This document shows, piece after piece, positions 9,639-20,468 of a stretch of DNA of 64,000 nucleotides. Below the pieces are notes generated by a model. That model was given only the letters and a program-made list of their open reading frames with translations. It did not search any database and had not been told where the DNA came from. The DNA is from Candida dubliniensis CD36 (lineage: Eukaryota; Ascomycota; Pichiomycetes; Serinales; Debaryomycetaceae), in assembly GCF_000026945.1 (NCBI RefSeq), contig NC_012863.1:587501-651500 (forward strand), read 5' to 3'. Position 1 is the first letter of the stretch, and every line of letters begins with the position of its first letter. The position numbers were made by a program, and so were the translations under genes.

Positions 9639-11024
9639 ATGTCTAATCGATTGGAATCATTAAATCCCAGAAAGCCATTATCTTCATCTTCATCTTCATC
9701 TTCAGGATCGAAATCGGCGGCAAAATTCAAACCAAAAGTCGTTCAAAGAAAATCTAAAGAAGAACGTGCCAAAGTTGCACCTACAATCAAACAAGAACCA
9801 CAAACAAGACAACCATTACCAAATAGTAGGGGTCGTGGAGGTGCCAGAGGAAGAGGAGGACGTAATAATTATGCTGGCACTCATATGGTTTCCAATGGGT
9901 TTTTATCTGCAGGTGCCGTCTCTATAGGAAACTCTAGTGGTTCAAAATTGGGTTTGACAAGTGATATGATATATAATAGTAATGGTGATTTATCGTCTTC
10001 ATCAACTCCTGATTTCATTGCCAATTTTAAATCAAAACAAAAAGCTTCTACTCCTGGTGCTCAATCTGATGAAGATGAAGAAGACGACGATCCAACAAAA
10101 ATTAACATGACTCAGAAATATCGATTCAACGAAGAGGATACTGTGTTATTCCCAGTACGTCCATTTAGAGATGATGGAATTACTAGAGTAGAAAATGAAA
10201 TTACTATGCCTGATGTTGAAATCAAACAAGAGCCAAATGATAGTACTGCAGAAAGTACACCAATGCCTATTTCATTAACTCAAAGTCGAGAAACAACTGT
10301 CAAGAGTGAATTAATTGAAGAAAAAATAGAACAAATAAAAGAAACCAAATCCAAACTCGAAAAGAAAATTGCTCAAGGTGGCGATTCATTTGTGTCAGAA
10401 GAAACTGATAAAATCATTTCTGATCATCAACAAATATTAGATATCTTGACTGGGAAACTTGATAAGTTATCCACCAAAACAGAAGATGTGCATCCAAAAC
10501 AAAAACAAATGCAACAAGATAATGATGATGATGATATCGATGATATCGATGATATTGACGTTGAACTAGAAAATGAAAAGAAAGAAACATACTTTGACGA
10601 CCAATACATTTTATTTCAACTTCCAAAGCATTTACCTACTTATATTCAACCAAAAAGTGCTGTGAAATTAGAACCAGGTGTGAAATCAATTGAAGTAGAT
10701 GAGCCGGTAACTGAAGAAGAAATTTCAAAACTTGCCACAAATAATTCAAAGCTACGTGGGAAAATAGGAAATATCAATATTCATCAATCAGGTAAAATCA
10801 CAATAGATTTGGGTAATGGTATTCGATTAAATGTGACTAAAGGTGCACCCACAGATTTCTTGCAAGAATTAGCTCTAATTGAAATGAATCCTCCATCAAA
10901 ACCAGAAGATAATGAAGAGGAAGATGTTCAAATGGTGGATGATGATGGTAGATCTATAACCGGCAAAGTTGTTCGCTTAGGAATAGTAAATGATAAAATT
11001 ATTGCTACACCTTGTATACAATAG
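9639..11024 (+). CDS. RPC53: RNA polymerase III subunit C53 (RPC4 homologue)
   Basis: This 461-residue protein is the Rpc53/RPC4 subunit of RNA polymerase III, which with Rpc37 supports initiation, termination and reinitiation on tRNA and 5S genes. The N-terminal half is disordered and basic with an RGRGGARGRGG stretch near residue 65. The conserved C-terminal RPC4 domain covers about residues 320-461 and includes FQLPKHLP near 326, GKITIDLGNGIRLNVTKG, FLQELALI, and the closing GKVVRLGIVNDKIIATPC segment. Acidic runs (IDDIDDID) sit just before the domain. Several VKSE/IKQEP-type matches fit the known sumoylation of this subunit in yeast, but that is inference. It shares a PAC-bearing promoter with SAS10. 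Confidence 0.92.
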   Translation: MSNRLESLNPRKPLSSSSSSSSGSKSAAKFKPKVVQRKSKEERAKVAPTIKQEPQTRQPLPNSRGRGGARGRGGRNNYAGTHMVSNGFLSAGAVSIGNSSGSKLGLTSDMIYNSNGDLSSSSTPDFIANFKSKQKASTPGAQSDEDEEDDDPTKINMTQKYRFNEEDTVLFPVRPFRDDGITRVENEITMPDVEIKQEPNDSTAESTPMPISLTQSRETTVKSELIEEKIEQIKETKSKLEKKIAQGGDSFVSEETDKIISDHQQILDILTGKLDKLSTKTEDVHPKQKQMQQDNDDDDIDDIDDIDVELENEKKETYFDDQYILFQLPKHLPTYIQPKSAVKLEPGVKSIEVDEPVTEEEISKLATNNSKLRGKIGNINIHQSGKITIDLGNGIRLNVTKGAPTDFLQELALIEMNPPSKPEDNEEEDVQMVDDDGRSITGKVVRLGIVNDKIIATPCIQ

Positions 11025-11159
11025 ATAGTATAGATAATATTCAAACAAATTGCATATACGGTATTTTTTTTTTTTTGGTATAATACTAGTTTATATTCAA
11101 GAAAAAAAAAACCCCCTCCCTGTCCAACATAATATTTGCAACCAAAAACTATAATCCAT

Positions 11160-13640
11160 ATGAATGAAGATACTACACAACTGTCTATCCAAGATGTGAC
11201 ATTTCTTGACACAGAATGCCAACGAATTTTATCGTTAGATATCAAAGGCTCTTTGTTTGGCGCATCTTGTCTTAATGGGGAGATAAAAAAGCTCAAAATT
11301 TTTGAAGACTGCCACATAAATCATCCCGAAACCTATATTGAATCAATAATAAATGAGTTTGGTCCTACTATTGTTTTTGTCAGTTCTAGGACAACCACTA
11401 ATGTGGTCTCCATTCTTGAAGATATAAAAGATGTATATGAATTCACGTTTTACGTAAAAATTGTTGCAGATTTTACCAAATTTGATACTAAAAGGTTGGT
11501 TGAATCATTTTATAGCCTTGCAAATAATAACAATGTACACATATTTGCTACTTCTGCATTGAAATCTTCAAGTATTAGAATTACGGTATGTATTTAGATG
11601 GTGCTTATATTCCTTTAGTGGTTTGGAAAAACTAACTTTTAACATTCTGTTTTCCAGTTAGGTACAATTAATGCATTATGGTTGGGAATAGCGGAGTTTG
11701 TTGACCCTTCATGTTGTTGTATTGCCGATTTGGTTGATAGTTTAGAGTTTTGTTCTTTTCAAGATATTATGTTCATTGATGTTGATCTGCTTTATGCACT
11801 TCAGATACTACCAGAAACTCGAAAATCACTCAATATAAATTCGAAATCTCAAAAGTTATCCCTTTATGACTTGTTAAACAACACCGTGACCATTGAAGGG
11901 GCCAAGTTATTAAAAGATTGGGTCAGAAAACCACTAACCGATATTACAAAACTCCTTTCTCGTCAAAATACCGTTAAAATTCTTAGTCTGTCAGAATTAC
12001 ACGAGATTAGATCAAATATCAGAAAAGGTTTGAAATATACTAAAAACTGCAAATCAATAGTGAATGGGTTAGAAGCAGGTAAACTGAGTTGGAAAGTATG
12101 GAAAAATCTTATTTTGTTTTTACAAAATGTCATGTACCTACTGAAACAAATCAGACTTTGTTTTCTGGAAACAAATATGCCTCCAGAACTAGCCCTATTT
12201 TACAACCAAGAATTGATGATTGATTTTAATGAATTAGAAAAATTTATTCTTCTGTACGCTGAGCCTATAACTTCTGAAGAAGACAATAAAATGAGAATAA
12301 TCAACGGCATTGATGATACTCTTGATGAATTGAGAATTCAGTATAACAACCTTGAAGAATTACTTCAAGAAACAACTGGAATTATAGCTGCAAAATTCTC
12401 AGAAGAGGTGTTCAATACAGTTTATATACCACAACTTGGGTTCTTGGTGTCTCGAAAAGCAGATATTGAAAATGCTGATACAACATTTATGCCTGATGAA
12501 TGGCAAGAAGTGTTCAGAACAAGTACCAACATTTATTACAAAACTGAAGAGGTTTGGCAATTGGATGAACAGTTTGGTGATATTTACACCTTGATTAATG
12601 ATCGGGAGATCGAGATCATTCAGAGCATGTTGGCAAAAGTGTCAGAATTCAACACGGTGATCATCCAAGTGGGGGAAGCGGCAATAGAATTGGACTGCTT
12701 GTGCAGTTTATCGGAAGTTTCCCAATACAGGAATTATGTTTTCCCTTGTATTACTGATACCAATGAATTGGAGATAATCCAAGGGAGACACCCTCTAGTA
12801 GAGACTTTTCTGAATATGTTTGTCCCAAACAATACAATATTTGAACCAGAAGAGAAAATAATGGTGGTCACAGGAGCAAATTTATCTGGCAAATCAGTAT
12901 ATCTCAATCAGACTGCCTTGATAGTAGTGATGGCTCAAATTGGTTGTGCAGTACCAGCAGAGAAAGCCACTCTTGGAATAGTTGATAAGATACTCACTAG
13001 AATTCTGTCTCGTGAATCGTTAGATAAACAGCAAAGCACTTTTGCCATAGATGTTTATCAACTCTCAAAATGTATTTCCTTAGCGACAGACCGGTCTTTG
13101 GTTATTGTTGATGAGTTTGGAAAGGGAAGCGATCCCATTGATTCCACATCAATGTTTGGAGGCACACTAAGCTATTTTGGAAAGAAAAGTCTAGATTGTC
13201 CCCGTTGCATTTTCTCTACCCACTTTTTAGATTTATTTAAGGATAAAGAGCTTTGTGAGATGTACCAGTCACGGAAAACAAAAATGATGTCTACCGAGAT
13301 TTTGCTTGAGAAAACTACAAATAGTCTGTTAGACAATGTTACATATCTTTACAAGGTGAAACCTGGACTTGCAGAAAAGAGCTTTGGTATTTACTGTGCA
13401 AAAGTTTGTGGGATTCCACAAAATGTAATCCAAAGAGCAGAGTGCATTGCTCAAATGTTAAATAATGGAGAAGATGTAGCCTATGAATTAACACGATTAT
13501 CTGAGGAGGAAGAACAAAACTATTCTGTTGCAAAAAAAGTGGTTACAAAATTCTTAGATATTGAATTTGAAGATGCAGAATTATCTATTAATGACTCTAT
13601 TCACTATACATCCAAATTTGATGAAATATTTCAAGGCTAA
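11160..13640 (+). CDS. MSH5: MutS homologue MSH5, two exons
   Basis: Exons at 11160-11585 and 11658-13640 join in phase 0 to give about 802 residues. Msh5 pairs with Msh4 as a MutS-gamma clamp that stabilises meiotic recombination intermediates and promotes crossovers; it is not a mismatch repair protein. The ATPase domain shows Walker A GANLSGKS at about 548-555, where many relatives have Pro in place of Ala; then VPAE, SRES, Walker B DEFGKGSD at about 627-634, and STHF. The SGKSVYL and VPAE signatures favour MSH5 over MSH4. Two CTG codons (11787-11789, 13005-13007) fall where relatives carry Ser/Thr or polar residues, supporting CUG as serine. The start is the first ATG in frame. The stop overlaps that of DBP4. 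Confidence 0.92.
11586..11657 (+). other. MSH5: MSH5 intron (72 bases)
   Basis: The intron begins GTATGT and ends TTTCCAG, with an ACTAAC branch-point match at 11631-11636. Joining the flanks restores the reading frame across a conserved MutS region. If retained, an in-frame TAG occurs at the fourth codon, so unspliced transcript would give only a truncated N-terminal fragment. Confidence 0.9.
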
Positions 13641-15934
13641 TTACCAATTAATCTGGCTGTCAAAGATTCCAAATCTTCTAATGTTTCGGGCTCATCATAT
13701 TCAACGAAGCCATCATTTGTATTCTTACTCTTGTTATCATCCTCGAACCATTTAGGTTTCTTAGACACCGGTTCTTCAACATCGGAACCGTTATCATACT
13801 GCATGTCTCTTTCCAAATCTGGTGTAGCCAAAGTCACTACTGCTGGCTCATGGTCATATTCTTCTTCTTCCTCTTCTTCCTCTCTCATTCTTCTTTCAAT
13901 TTCTTTTCTTTTTCTCTTCTTTTCTTGTCTCTTTTGTCTTTCAACCTCTTTATCAGTAATATCTGATATTTTCATAGTTTCCCTTTCTTTATTTACAAAT
14001 TCCTCCTTTTGTTTCTTAGCATCACCAGCTTTAATGAAATCATTTTCGTCTTCCAACTCATAAATAGCGTGTGCAACACCATCATCGTCAAATTTCAATT
14101 TTGTAGGATTCCCCTTCGATGCAAGCGTAGCCTTTCTTGAAAGAGCTTTCTTGGCTTGTCTTTTGGATACTGGTATTGTCAAATCGAAAAGTTCATCTTC
14201 TTTTAATTCATGGTCTTTCCTCTTTACTGTCATGAAATCCTCTTCTTCACTGTCGCCATCACTATCCACTTTGTTACCAGTCATATTCAAATAATGGTCA
14301 GACAAAATGGTTTGATTCTTTCTTTCAAACATTCTATCATACTTGGTTCTAACTTTTTCATTCTCAGTTTGAACTTCCCCATCAGCGTCTGTTTTTGCTA
14401 ATGCTATCAATTTTCTTGACGCATTTTTCTTTTCTTTGTTTGATTCACCTCCTTTAATTTTGATCCTTGGTGCACCAGGTAATCCCAACGAAGCAGCATA
14501 AGATTCTGCTGGTAGTTCCTCCACTTTGAAAACATCCTTGTCCTTTTGTATATGTACAGATTTGAAATAAGCAATAAAAGCTCTTTGACCCAAATTCTTC
14601 ATAACAGGATCCTTGAAACACAATGATTGCAATTGTGGCCTTATTGATTTTTTTGATTTTTGTTTAATGTTCATCAATTTCGGTTCAATCTTGTGGATCT
14701 TCAATCTCTTTAACATACCTTCTTCTTCCAGAGGTAATAGCATCAACAAGGATTTACCTTTTCTACCAAAACGAGCAGAACGACCAACTCGATGCACATA
14801 TGTTGCGGCATCTTCAGGGCAATCAACCTGAACAACCCAATCAATAGCTGGGAAATCCAACCCTCGAGCCACTATATCTGTTGCAAATAAACATGCATGC
14901 TGGGCTTGAGAAAATTTCATGGTTGTTTCCAAACGTGATGTTTGTTTATGGCGACCATATAATTTCATTAATGATATCCCCGGTTGCAACGTACGAAACG
15001 TTTCATAAGTATATTGGACTTGCTTGGAAGATGAAAAAAACACCAAGATTTTGCTTTTCAAATGTGATTTGATAAATGACCACAATACATCCAATTTTTC
15101 ATCTAATGGCACTTTTACATAATACTGTTCTAATGATTCTGGAGTTGCTGATACTTCTTGGTCTGAAGATACACCAATCTTGTTTGGATTGGTCAACGAC
15201 AATCTGGCCAAATCATTAACACTCTCAGACTGAGTTGCTGAAAATAACAATGTTTGTCTTGTAGTTGGTAAATGACCTAAAATATTGTCAATTTGTTTTT
15301 TGAAACCCATATCTAGGCATCGATCTGCTTCATCTAAAACCAATACCTGTAAATTTGATGTTTCCATCCCAACTGCTTCATTCAAATGTTGTGAAATTCT
15401 GCCCGGAGTACCTACCAAAATATTCATTCTTGAAACCCTCTCTTTTTCAAATTGGACATCTTTCCCACCAGTCACCAAACCTGCAGAAAAGGAATTATAT
15501 TTACCAATTTTAGTCAAAACTTCAAAAATCTGTACTGCCAATTCTCTCGTTGGTGACACAATTAATGCAGCTAGCCCATCATACTCAGTAATTTTGTTTC
15601 GTATCAATGACTCTATCACAGGAATTAAAAATGCCAATGTTTTACCTGATCCAGTACGTGCTGTTCCCATTAAGTCTTCACCTTTCAAAGCCACTGGAAT
15701 GGTTTTCTTTTGAATATCAGTTAACGACACAAAAGTTGCTTCTTTTAACCCTTTTAAAGTATTCTCAGTGATAGGGAGATCACTGAATTGAGATATGGAT
15801 GCTTCATCTGTTTTCGGATTATAATTGTTAATTCTCTCTTGTAATTTTGCCAATTCTTCTTCTTCTTTCAAACGGTTGACTTTTCTGACTGATTTTTTAA
15901 ATACTTTCTTTCCCTTTTTAAGATTCTTGGCCAT
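13637..15934 (-). CDS. DBP4: DEAD-box RNA helicase DBP4 (HCA4)
   Basis: This 765-residue protein is Dbp4/Hca4, an SSU-processome helicase needed for release of U14 snoRNA from pre-rRNA. Helicase motifs are intact: Q motif around residues 68-77, ARTGSGKT at 92-99, PTREL at 128-132, TPGR, DEAD at 201-204, SAT, and [11 protein letters not shown] near 370. The tail after about residue 480 is charged, with Glu/Lys-rich coiled coil and nuclear-type basic runs, as in the family. I start at the ATG at 15934. The 14-codon upstream extension begins with TTG, and the [10 protein letters not shown] start matches the family. A PAC motif lies about 90 bases upstream. Its TAG overlaps the TAA of MSH5. Confidence 0.95.
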   Translation of the reverse strand: MAKNLKKGKKVFKKSVRKVNRLKEEEELAKLQERINNYNPKTDEASISQFSDLPITENTLKGLKEATFVSLTDIQKKTIPVALKGEDLMGTARTGSGKTLAFLIPVIESLIRNKITEYDGLAALIVSPTRELAVQIFEVLTKIGKYNSFSAGLVTGGKDVQFEKERVSRMNILVGTPGRISQHLNEAVGMETSNLQVLVLDEADRCLDMGFKKQIDNILGHLPTTRQTLLFSATQSESVNDLARLSLTNPNKIGVSSDQEVSATPESLEQYYVKVPLDEKLDVLWSFIKSHLKSKILVFFSSSKQVQYTYETFRTLQPGISLMKLYGRHKQTSRLETTMKFSQAQHACLFATDIVARGLDFPAIDWVVQVDCPEDAATYVHRVGRSARFGRKGKSLLMLLPLEEEGMLKRLKIHKIEPKLMNIKQKSKKSIRPQLQSLCFKDPVMKNLGQRAFIAYFKSVHIQKDKDVFKVEELPAESYAASLGLPGAPRIKIKGGESNKEKKNASRKLIALAKTDADGEVQTENEKVRTKYDRMFERKNQTILSDHYLNMTGNKVDSDGDSEEEDFMTVKRKDHELKEDELFDLTIPVSKRQAKKALSRKATLASKGNPTKLKFDDDGVAHAIYELEDENDFIKAGDAKKQKEEFVNKERETMKISDITDKEVERQKRQEKKRKRKEIERRMREEEEEEEEYDHEPAVVTLATPDLERDMQYDNGSDVEEPVSKKPKWFEDDNKSKNTNDGFVEYDEPETLEDLESLTARLIGN

Positions 15935-16689
15935 TATTTTGATAGGAGTTTTGAAATAAGTAAAGATAAAATCCAAAGGATGATAATTCTAGAAAGAAAA
16001 AAAAAAAAAAAAATCCTACAATCTCATCTCTGCTTATACTTTTGAAAGAGAAAAAAAAAAAATAAACCTATATGCAGTTTGTGGATTTGTCACACACTCA
16101 GCCAATATTACCGCGAATACAGGCTGATAGGATCAAGTGCGACATCTAGATAATTACTCAACATCTTACAAATGATGGACAATGACTATAAGTAATTATC
16201 TACGATATTTTAGGGTAACAGAAATTTAGTGTAAGTGTAATACTAATTGGTGGACACACATCCGTTCTATATTGCACATAAACTACATTATTTAAGAAAA
16301 ATATTTAGAAATAGTAAAAGAATTATTTTATATTATATAGGTTTAATTAGAGAAATGAAAGTACTATATACTTGAGTACATTTTAGATGAATACCATCGC
16401 TGGTAAAAGGGGTTAAATGTGTAACCATTCATTAAAAATGGTTCAACCGTAGTTAGAGGAATTGAACACTAATGGAAATCCCTATAAAAATTACTATGTT
16501 ATAAATTAGTTTAAGTTAACTGCTGACCGTATGCGCTGAGAAGTGCTACGTCAGGACAGGATTAAAAGGACATACGAGAGAAGTATCTATCGCATAAACC
16601 ATACAAATGATGTTTCTATTACCTACATGTACTTTTTATTTCAGTTATAATTTATAGGCATTTTCTAAAATTAAATTTGGTTGTTGACA
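15935..16689. other. Intergenic region upstream of DBP4
   Basis: About 755 bases without a supportable gene. It holds the DBP4 promoter (poly-A tracts near 15994-16013 and 16050-16062, PAC at 16021-16030) and the 3' flank of MED20. A perfect 7-bp inverted repeat, AACCATT/AATGGTT, with a 7-base loop lies at 16423-16443. The more GC-balanced stretch at 16520-16600 looks different from its surroundings, but I cannot assign it. Confidence 0.5.
16021..16030 (-). promoter_or_regulatory. PAC element upstream of DBP4
   Basis: ATCTCATCTC reads GAGATGAGAT on the DBP4 strand and contains the GATGAG core. It lies about 90 bases before the start codon, beside an A-rich tract. This fits ribosome-biogenesis co-regulation. 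Confidence 0.5.
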
Positions 16690-17474
16690 CTAAAAGTTCA
16701 AAATCTTTGAATATTGTAAACAAAGATCACCATATTTATCTAAATTCTTATTATCTAATACATCACAACAAAGGCTTCCTTCTGGAAACCCATACTTTTC
16801 AACAATTTTGTTAAAATGCTCTTTAAAGCCATTATGATTATTAATATCACATAAACTGTTACTCATCTCAATTTGTATCAACAACCCACGAAAATTACCA
16901 TGCAAAAAAACATTTGACGTTCTAATACACAAATTCCCATTTTCCAATTCATATATTTGACCTCCATCTCCTTTGATCAATTGTCGTTGTGTCCATAGAC
17001 TTTGCAATTTGGCACCTATAAATGTATCAAATTTGTCATTTAATCCTGTAGTAGCACCCCTGCGTAAGTGATCATTTGGTATACTCAAATCACTTGGATG
17101 TCCTAGCTCGCTTAACTCTTCTTCAATTGAATTGGTAAATACTCCTGCTGATTTGCCATTGATTAATGTAATTGTAGAATCGCGTAAATAGGAAGGTGAT
17201 AACGTGAAAAGAAATTTGGATTCCGGTGCTTGTTCATGGGTGTTCACTAGTTCTTGTGGAATCGAATATTGATTATTCCTAAAAATTTTAAAATTAAAAT
17301 TCCATTTTCCTTTGGCGGTAGGCAATTCATTTGATATTTGATCGTGGAATTGTGTTATTGTCTCTAGGTTGGCTTTTTGAACTAAAAGAACTCTAACAAG
17401 AAAAATTAAGGATTGTTAGTATTGAATTATGTTTGCTTTTCAAGAATGTAAAACATCACATACGCTGTTACCAT
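16690..17474 (-). CDS. MED20: Mediator head subunit MED20 (SRB2), two exons
   Basis: Exon 1 is only 11 bases (17464-17474) and exon 2 is 16690-17392; together they encode 237 residues. Med20/Srb2 is a head-module subunit of Mediator that pairs with Med18 and contacts RNA polymerase II. Conserved segments are visible in exon 2: KLQSLWTQRQLIKGDGG, then the ELENGNL and TSNVFLHGNFRGLLIQIEM region. The splice recovers an N-terminus reading MVTAVLLVQKANLE, which aligns with the start of the family. An in-frame ATG two codons earlier (17478-17480) is possible. I prefer 17474 because it has A at -3. It is divergent from ELP2 over about 240 bases. Confidence 0.88.
17393..17463 (-). other. MED20: MED20 intron (71 bases)
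   Basis: On the minus strand the intron starts GTATGT, contains a perfect TACTAAC branch point, and ends TTGTTAG. Without splicing the message from the same ATG would stop after 15 codons. Gene models lacking the intron would miss the start codon entirely. Confidence 0.9.
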
Positions 17475-17713
17475 ATTCATATATAATTTGAAGGGTATAA
17501 TATATAAAGGGTTGTGGATCTGCTAAGAAGTATTCACTCTTGTTTTCAACATTAATGAACAAGAAACCAAAAATTGAGTAATACTGCACGACACCAATCT
17601 CTTCTCCTGCCATCGAAAAGTTAACAAAAAAAAAAAATTGTTCTGTAATGCATTTACTGTAGAGTTAGTTTATATTCAATGAGAAACTAGTTAAACGTCT
17701 AATTAACACTACA

Positions 17714-20107
17714 ATGACGAGCCTGGAAATAACTCAGGAGGCTATATTTATTGGCGCCAATAAACAAAATTTTGTCTCGGACTATAATCCTGCTAATAAC
17801 ATTATTGCATTTGGTGCTGCAAATACAGTTGCACTTTGGAACCCATTGAGCAAAAATCATAATGGTGTATATCATACATTAAAGAAACACGAGAACGAAG
17901 TTACTGGTGTTAAATTTATTCCCAATAGTCCTTATTTGGTGTCTATTGGGGAAGACCATGTCATAAATGTATGGAGAGAAAAGGGAAAAGTGTACGAGTT
18001 TGTCCAATCTTTGCAAGATCACACCCATTCAGTTACTTGTATTGCTGTGATAAATGAAAATATCTTTATAACAGGTGGTTCAGATCACAATATAATTATC
18101 TGGTTGTTTAACGAAGAAAAGCAACAGTTTGAATATGGGGATAAATTTCAAGTAAAATCAAACTACTTCCCATTAGCTTTGGCACTTCAAGATATTGACG
18201 CTGATAACTATTTAATTGCTATTGGTGGTACCAATAACAATATATACATTTACACTTTTGAATTCAAAAATGGCAAAGTATCTGCATTGGAGAAAAAGGC
18301 TGAATTGACTGGTCATGAAGATTGGATAAAATGTCTTCAATTTGTTACAGAAGAACCTCATAAAAACTATATATTAGCTAGTGGATCTCAAGACAGATAT
18401 GTTCGTTTATGGAGATTGAAGCTCAACGATTTAATTGATGATTCTGATGAGGATCCAACAAAATTGGTGTTGTTGTCAAATAAGCAGTATAAGTTTGAGT
18501 TGGCAAATGGATCAAGGGCAGCATTTAGTTTTGAAGCCTTGATCATGGGACATGATGATTGGATAAGTGGGTTACAGTGGCATCCTTCTTGTAAAAATAT
18601 AGGACAAGAACACAAATTGCAGTTGTTGACCTGTACAGCAGATACTGCTTTAATGATCTGGGAAATGGATCCTGATTCAGGGATCTGGGTTTGTGTTAGT
18701 AGATTGGGTGAAATGTCTGTAAAGGGTGCTTCTACTGCAACTGGTGCATCTGGTGGATTTTGGTCTTGTTTGTGGTTTATTGATCCTTCTACAAATGAAC
18801 ACTATGTTTTGGCAAGTGGTAAAACTGGGTCTTTCAGAGTTTACAAATCTGATGCAAACGGCCAATCATTTGAAAGTGTCTTAGGTATAACCGGGGCAGT
18901 GAGAGACGTTAATGACATAAAGTGGTCTGTTAATGGCGATTATTTCACTGCTACATCTTTGGATCAAACAACGAGACTTTATGCACCATGGAAAAGAGAA
19001 GGCATTGAATCTTGGCACGAGTTTGCAAGACCTCAGATTCACGGATATGATATGATATGTTATGACAACATTTCACCAACGAAATTTGTTTCCGGAGGGG
19101 ATGAAAAAATATTGCGTGTCTTTGAGATGACGAAATCCATTAGTAAATTATTACAGAATTTATGTGGAACACAGATAGTAGAGGAGAACGACCAATTGCC
19201 AATAACTGCTTCTTTGCCAGTTTTGGGATTATCAAACAAAGCTGAAAATCAAATAGAGCAAGGAGATCAACAAGACGTTGATAATGAAGATAATACACCT
19301 GAAGCTGCTGAGGATGTTTTGGCTTCGCTTAGTCTGCCCCCAGTCGAGGAATACTTGCAAAGATATACGTTGTTCCCTGAATTGGAGAAATTGTATGGTC
19401 ATGGTTATGAGATTAGCTGCTGTGCCACGTCTCCAAATGGTAATTTGATTGCTTCTGCGTGTAAATCAAATAGTGCCAAACATGCTGTGATCAGAGTGTT
19501 TAATGTTGCCCAAGATTATCAACAAAGCCAGCAAGTTTTACTGGGACATAACTTGACAATTTCAAGTCTTGAATTTTCACCAGATGGTAAATATTTATTG
19601 GCAGTGTCAAGAGACAGACAGTTTAGTTTATGGGAGGTGGTTAACGAGCAATCTGCCAGTTTCAAACTTGTAGAATTGAATCCAAAGGCACACGCAAGAA
19701 TATTATGGGATTGTTCATGGCTACCAGTTGGTGATTCTTTCACAACTGTATCCAGAGATAAGCAAATAAAGTTATGGAAAGTATCTAACGACAAAGTTGA
19801 AATGATGGCTTCTACTAAATTAAATGATGCGGTCACATCTGTATCGGTTTACAAAGGAAGCCTTTTTAACAACCAAGCCATTGTTGCTGTAGGATTAGAA
19901 GATGGAGGAATTTCTATTTTTGCTGTTGATGCCGCCAACCCTGAATTCAAACTAATCTCAATACTTGATAAAGAACTTACCCCTTCAAATAGAATCGAGA
20001 AATTAAGCTTTAGCAACAAACTTCATAATGGAAAATTGCTTTTGGGTGTTGGGAGCAAAGATACTTCTGCTCGTTTATATAGCATTGATCTGACAATATT
20101 TATATAG
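17714..20107 (+). CDS. ELP2: Elongator complex subunit ELP2
   Basis: This 797-residue WD40 protein is Elp2, the scaffold subunit of Elongator, which modifies U34 of tRNAs (mcm5/ncm5 side chains). It forms two seven-bladed propellers. Repeats are visible from about residue 55 (HENEVTGVKFIP, LVSIGEDHVINVWR) through 220 (SGSQDRYVRLWRL), and again in the second half (SCCATSPNGNLIASACKS near 565, GKYLLAVSRDRQFSLWEV near 620, TTVSRDKQIKLWKV near 680). Length and repeat layout match the family. A linker of Glu/Asp/Gln at about 515-540 separates the halves. Codon 4 is CTG, so the product should start MTSS if CUG is serine. Confidence 0.95.
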   Translation: MTSLEITQEAIFIGANKQNFVSDYNPANNIIAFGAANTVALWNPLSKNHNGVYHTLKKHENEVTGVKFIPNSPYLVSIGEDHVINVWREKGKVYEFVQSLQDHTHSVTCIAVINENIFITGGSDHNIIIWLFNEEKQQFEYGDKFQVKSNYFPLALALQDIDADNYLIAIGGTNNNIYIYTFEFKNGKVSALEKKAELTGHEDWIKCLQFVTEEPHKNYILASGSQDRYVRLWRLKLNDLIDDSDEDPTKLVLLSNKQYKFELANGSRAAFSFEALIMGHDDWISGLQWHPSCKNIGQEHKLQLLTCTADTALMIWEMDPDSGIWVCVSRLGEMSVKGASTATGASGGFWSCLWFIDPSTNEHYVLASGKTGSFRVYKSDANGQSFESVLGITGAVRDVNDIKWSVNGDYFTATSLDQTTRLYAPWKREGIESWHEFARPQIHGYDMICYDNISPTKFVSGGDEKILRVFEMTKSISKLLQNLCGTQIVEENDQLPITASLPVLGLSNKAENQIEQGDQQDVDNEDNTPEAAEDVLASLSLPPVEEYLQRYTLFPELEKLYGHGYEISCCATSPNGNLIASACKSNSAKHAVIRVFNVAQDYQQSQQVLLGHNLTISSLEFSPDGKYLLAVSRDRQFSLWEVVNEQSASFKLVELNPKAHARILWDCSWLPVGDSFTTVSRDKQIKLWKVSNDKVEMMASTKLNDAVTSVSVYKGSLFNNQAIVAVGLEDGGISIFAVDAANPEFKLISILDKELTPSNRIEKLSFSNKLHNGKLLLGVGSKDTSARLYSIDLTIFI

Positions 20108-20468
20108 ATATCTATCTAAAATGAATAGACCTTGTATTTATATTTTTATATAGAAGTTGATAGATTTTGAAGTTGTGTGTAGTGTGTTAGAAGTTCAGAA
20201 AGTTGAATAAATGGCTAAATCATGCTTTTGATCAAACGACACTACCTTGATTCACTCATACGAAAACTAAGCGAACAGGACGGACGGACTTCTGAATAGT
20301 AGTTTTTCCAACAATGTCAATATTACTCCCGCTTTTTAACCCTTTGGCCACACACACACACACACACACAGAGATTTACCGAACTTTTTTTACTTTGTTT
20401 GTTCCTTTTATTTAGTATACAAGTTTTTCTTTTTTTGGTATACAATAGACAAACTATTAATTATAAAT
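20108..20468. promoter_or_regulatory. ELP2-GLC8 intergenic region
   Basis: This 361-base gap contains the ELP2 3' flank and the GLC8 promoter. It includes a short ACAC repeat at about 20350-20370 and T-rich tracts near 20385 and 20430. I see no additional gene. Confidence 0.5.

Noticed and set aside
15285..15713. 142-codon frame antisense to DBP4
   Set aside because: Shadow of the conserved helicase core.
15935..15976. N-terminal extension of DBP4
   Set aside because: Begins with TTG and does not resemble the family. The same applies to short non-ATG extensions of ABP1 (31843), the GST (48845) and UTP17 (58320).
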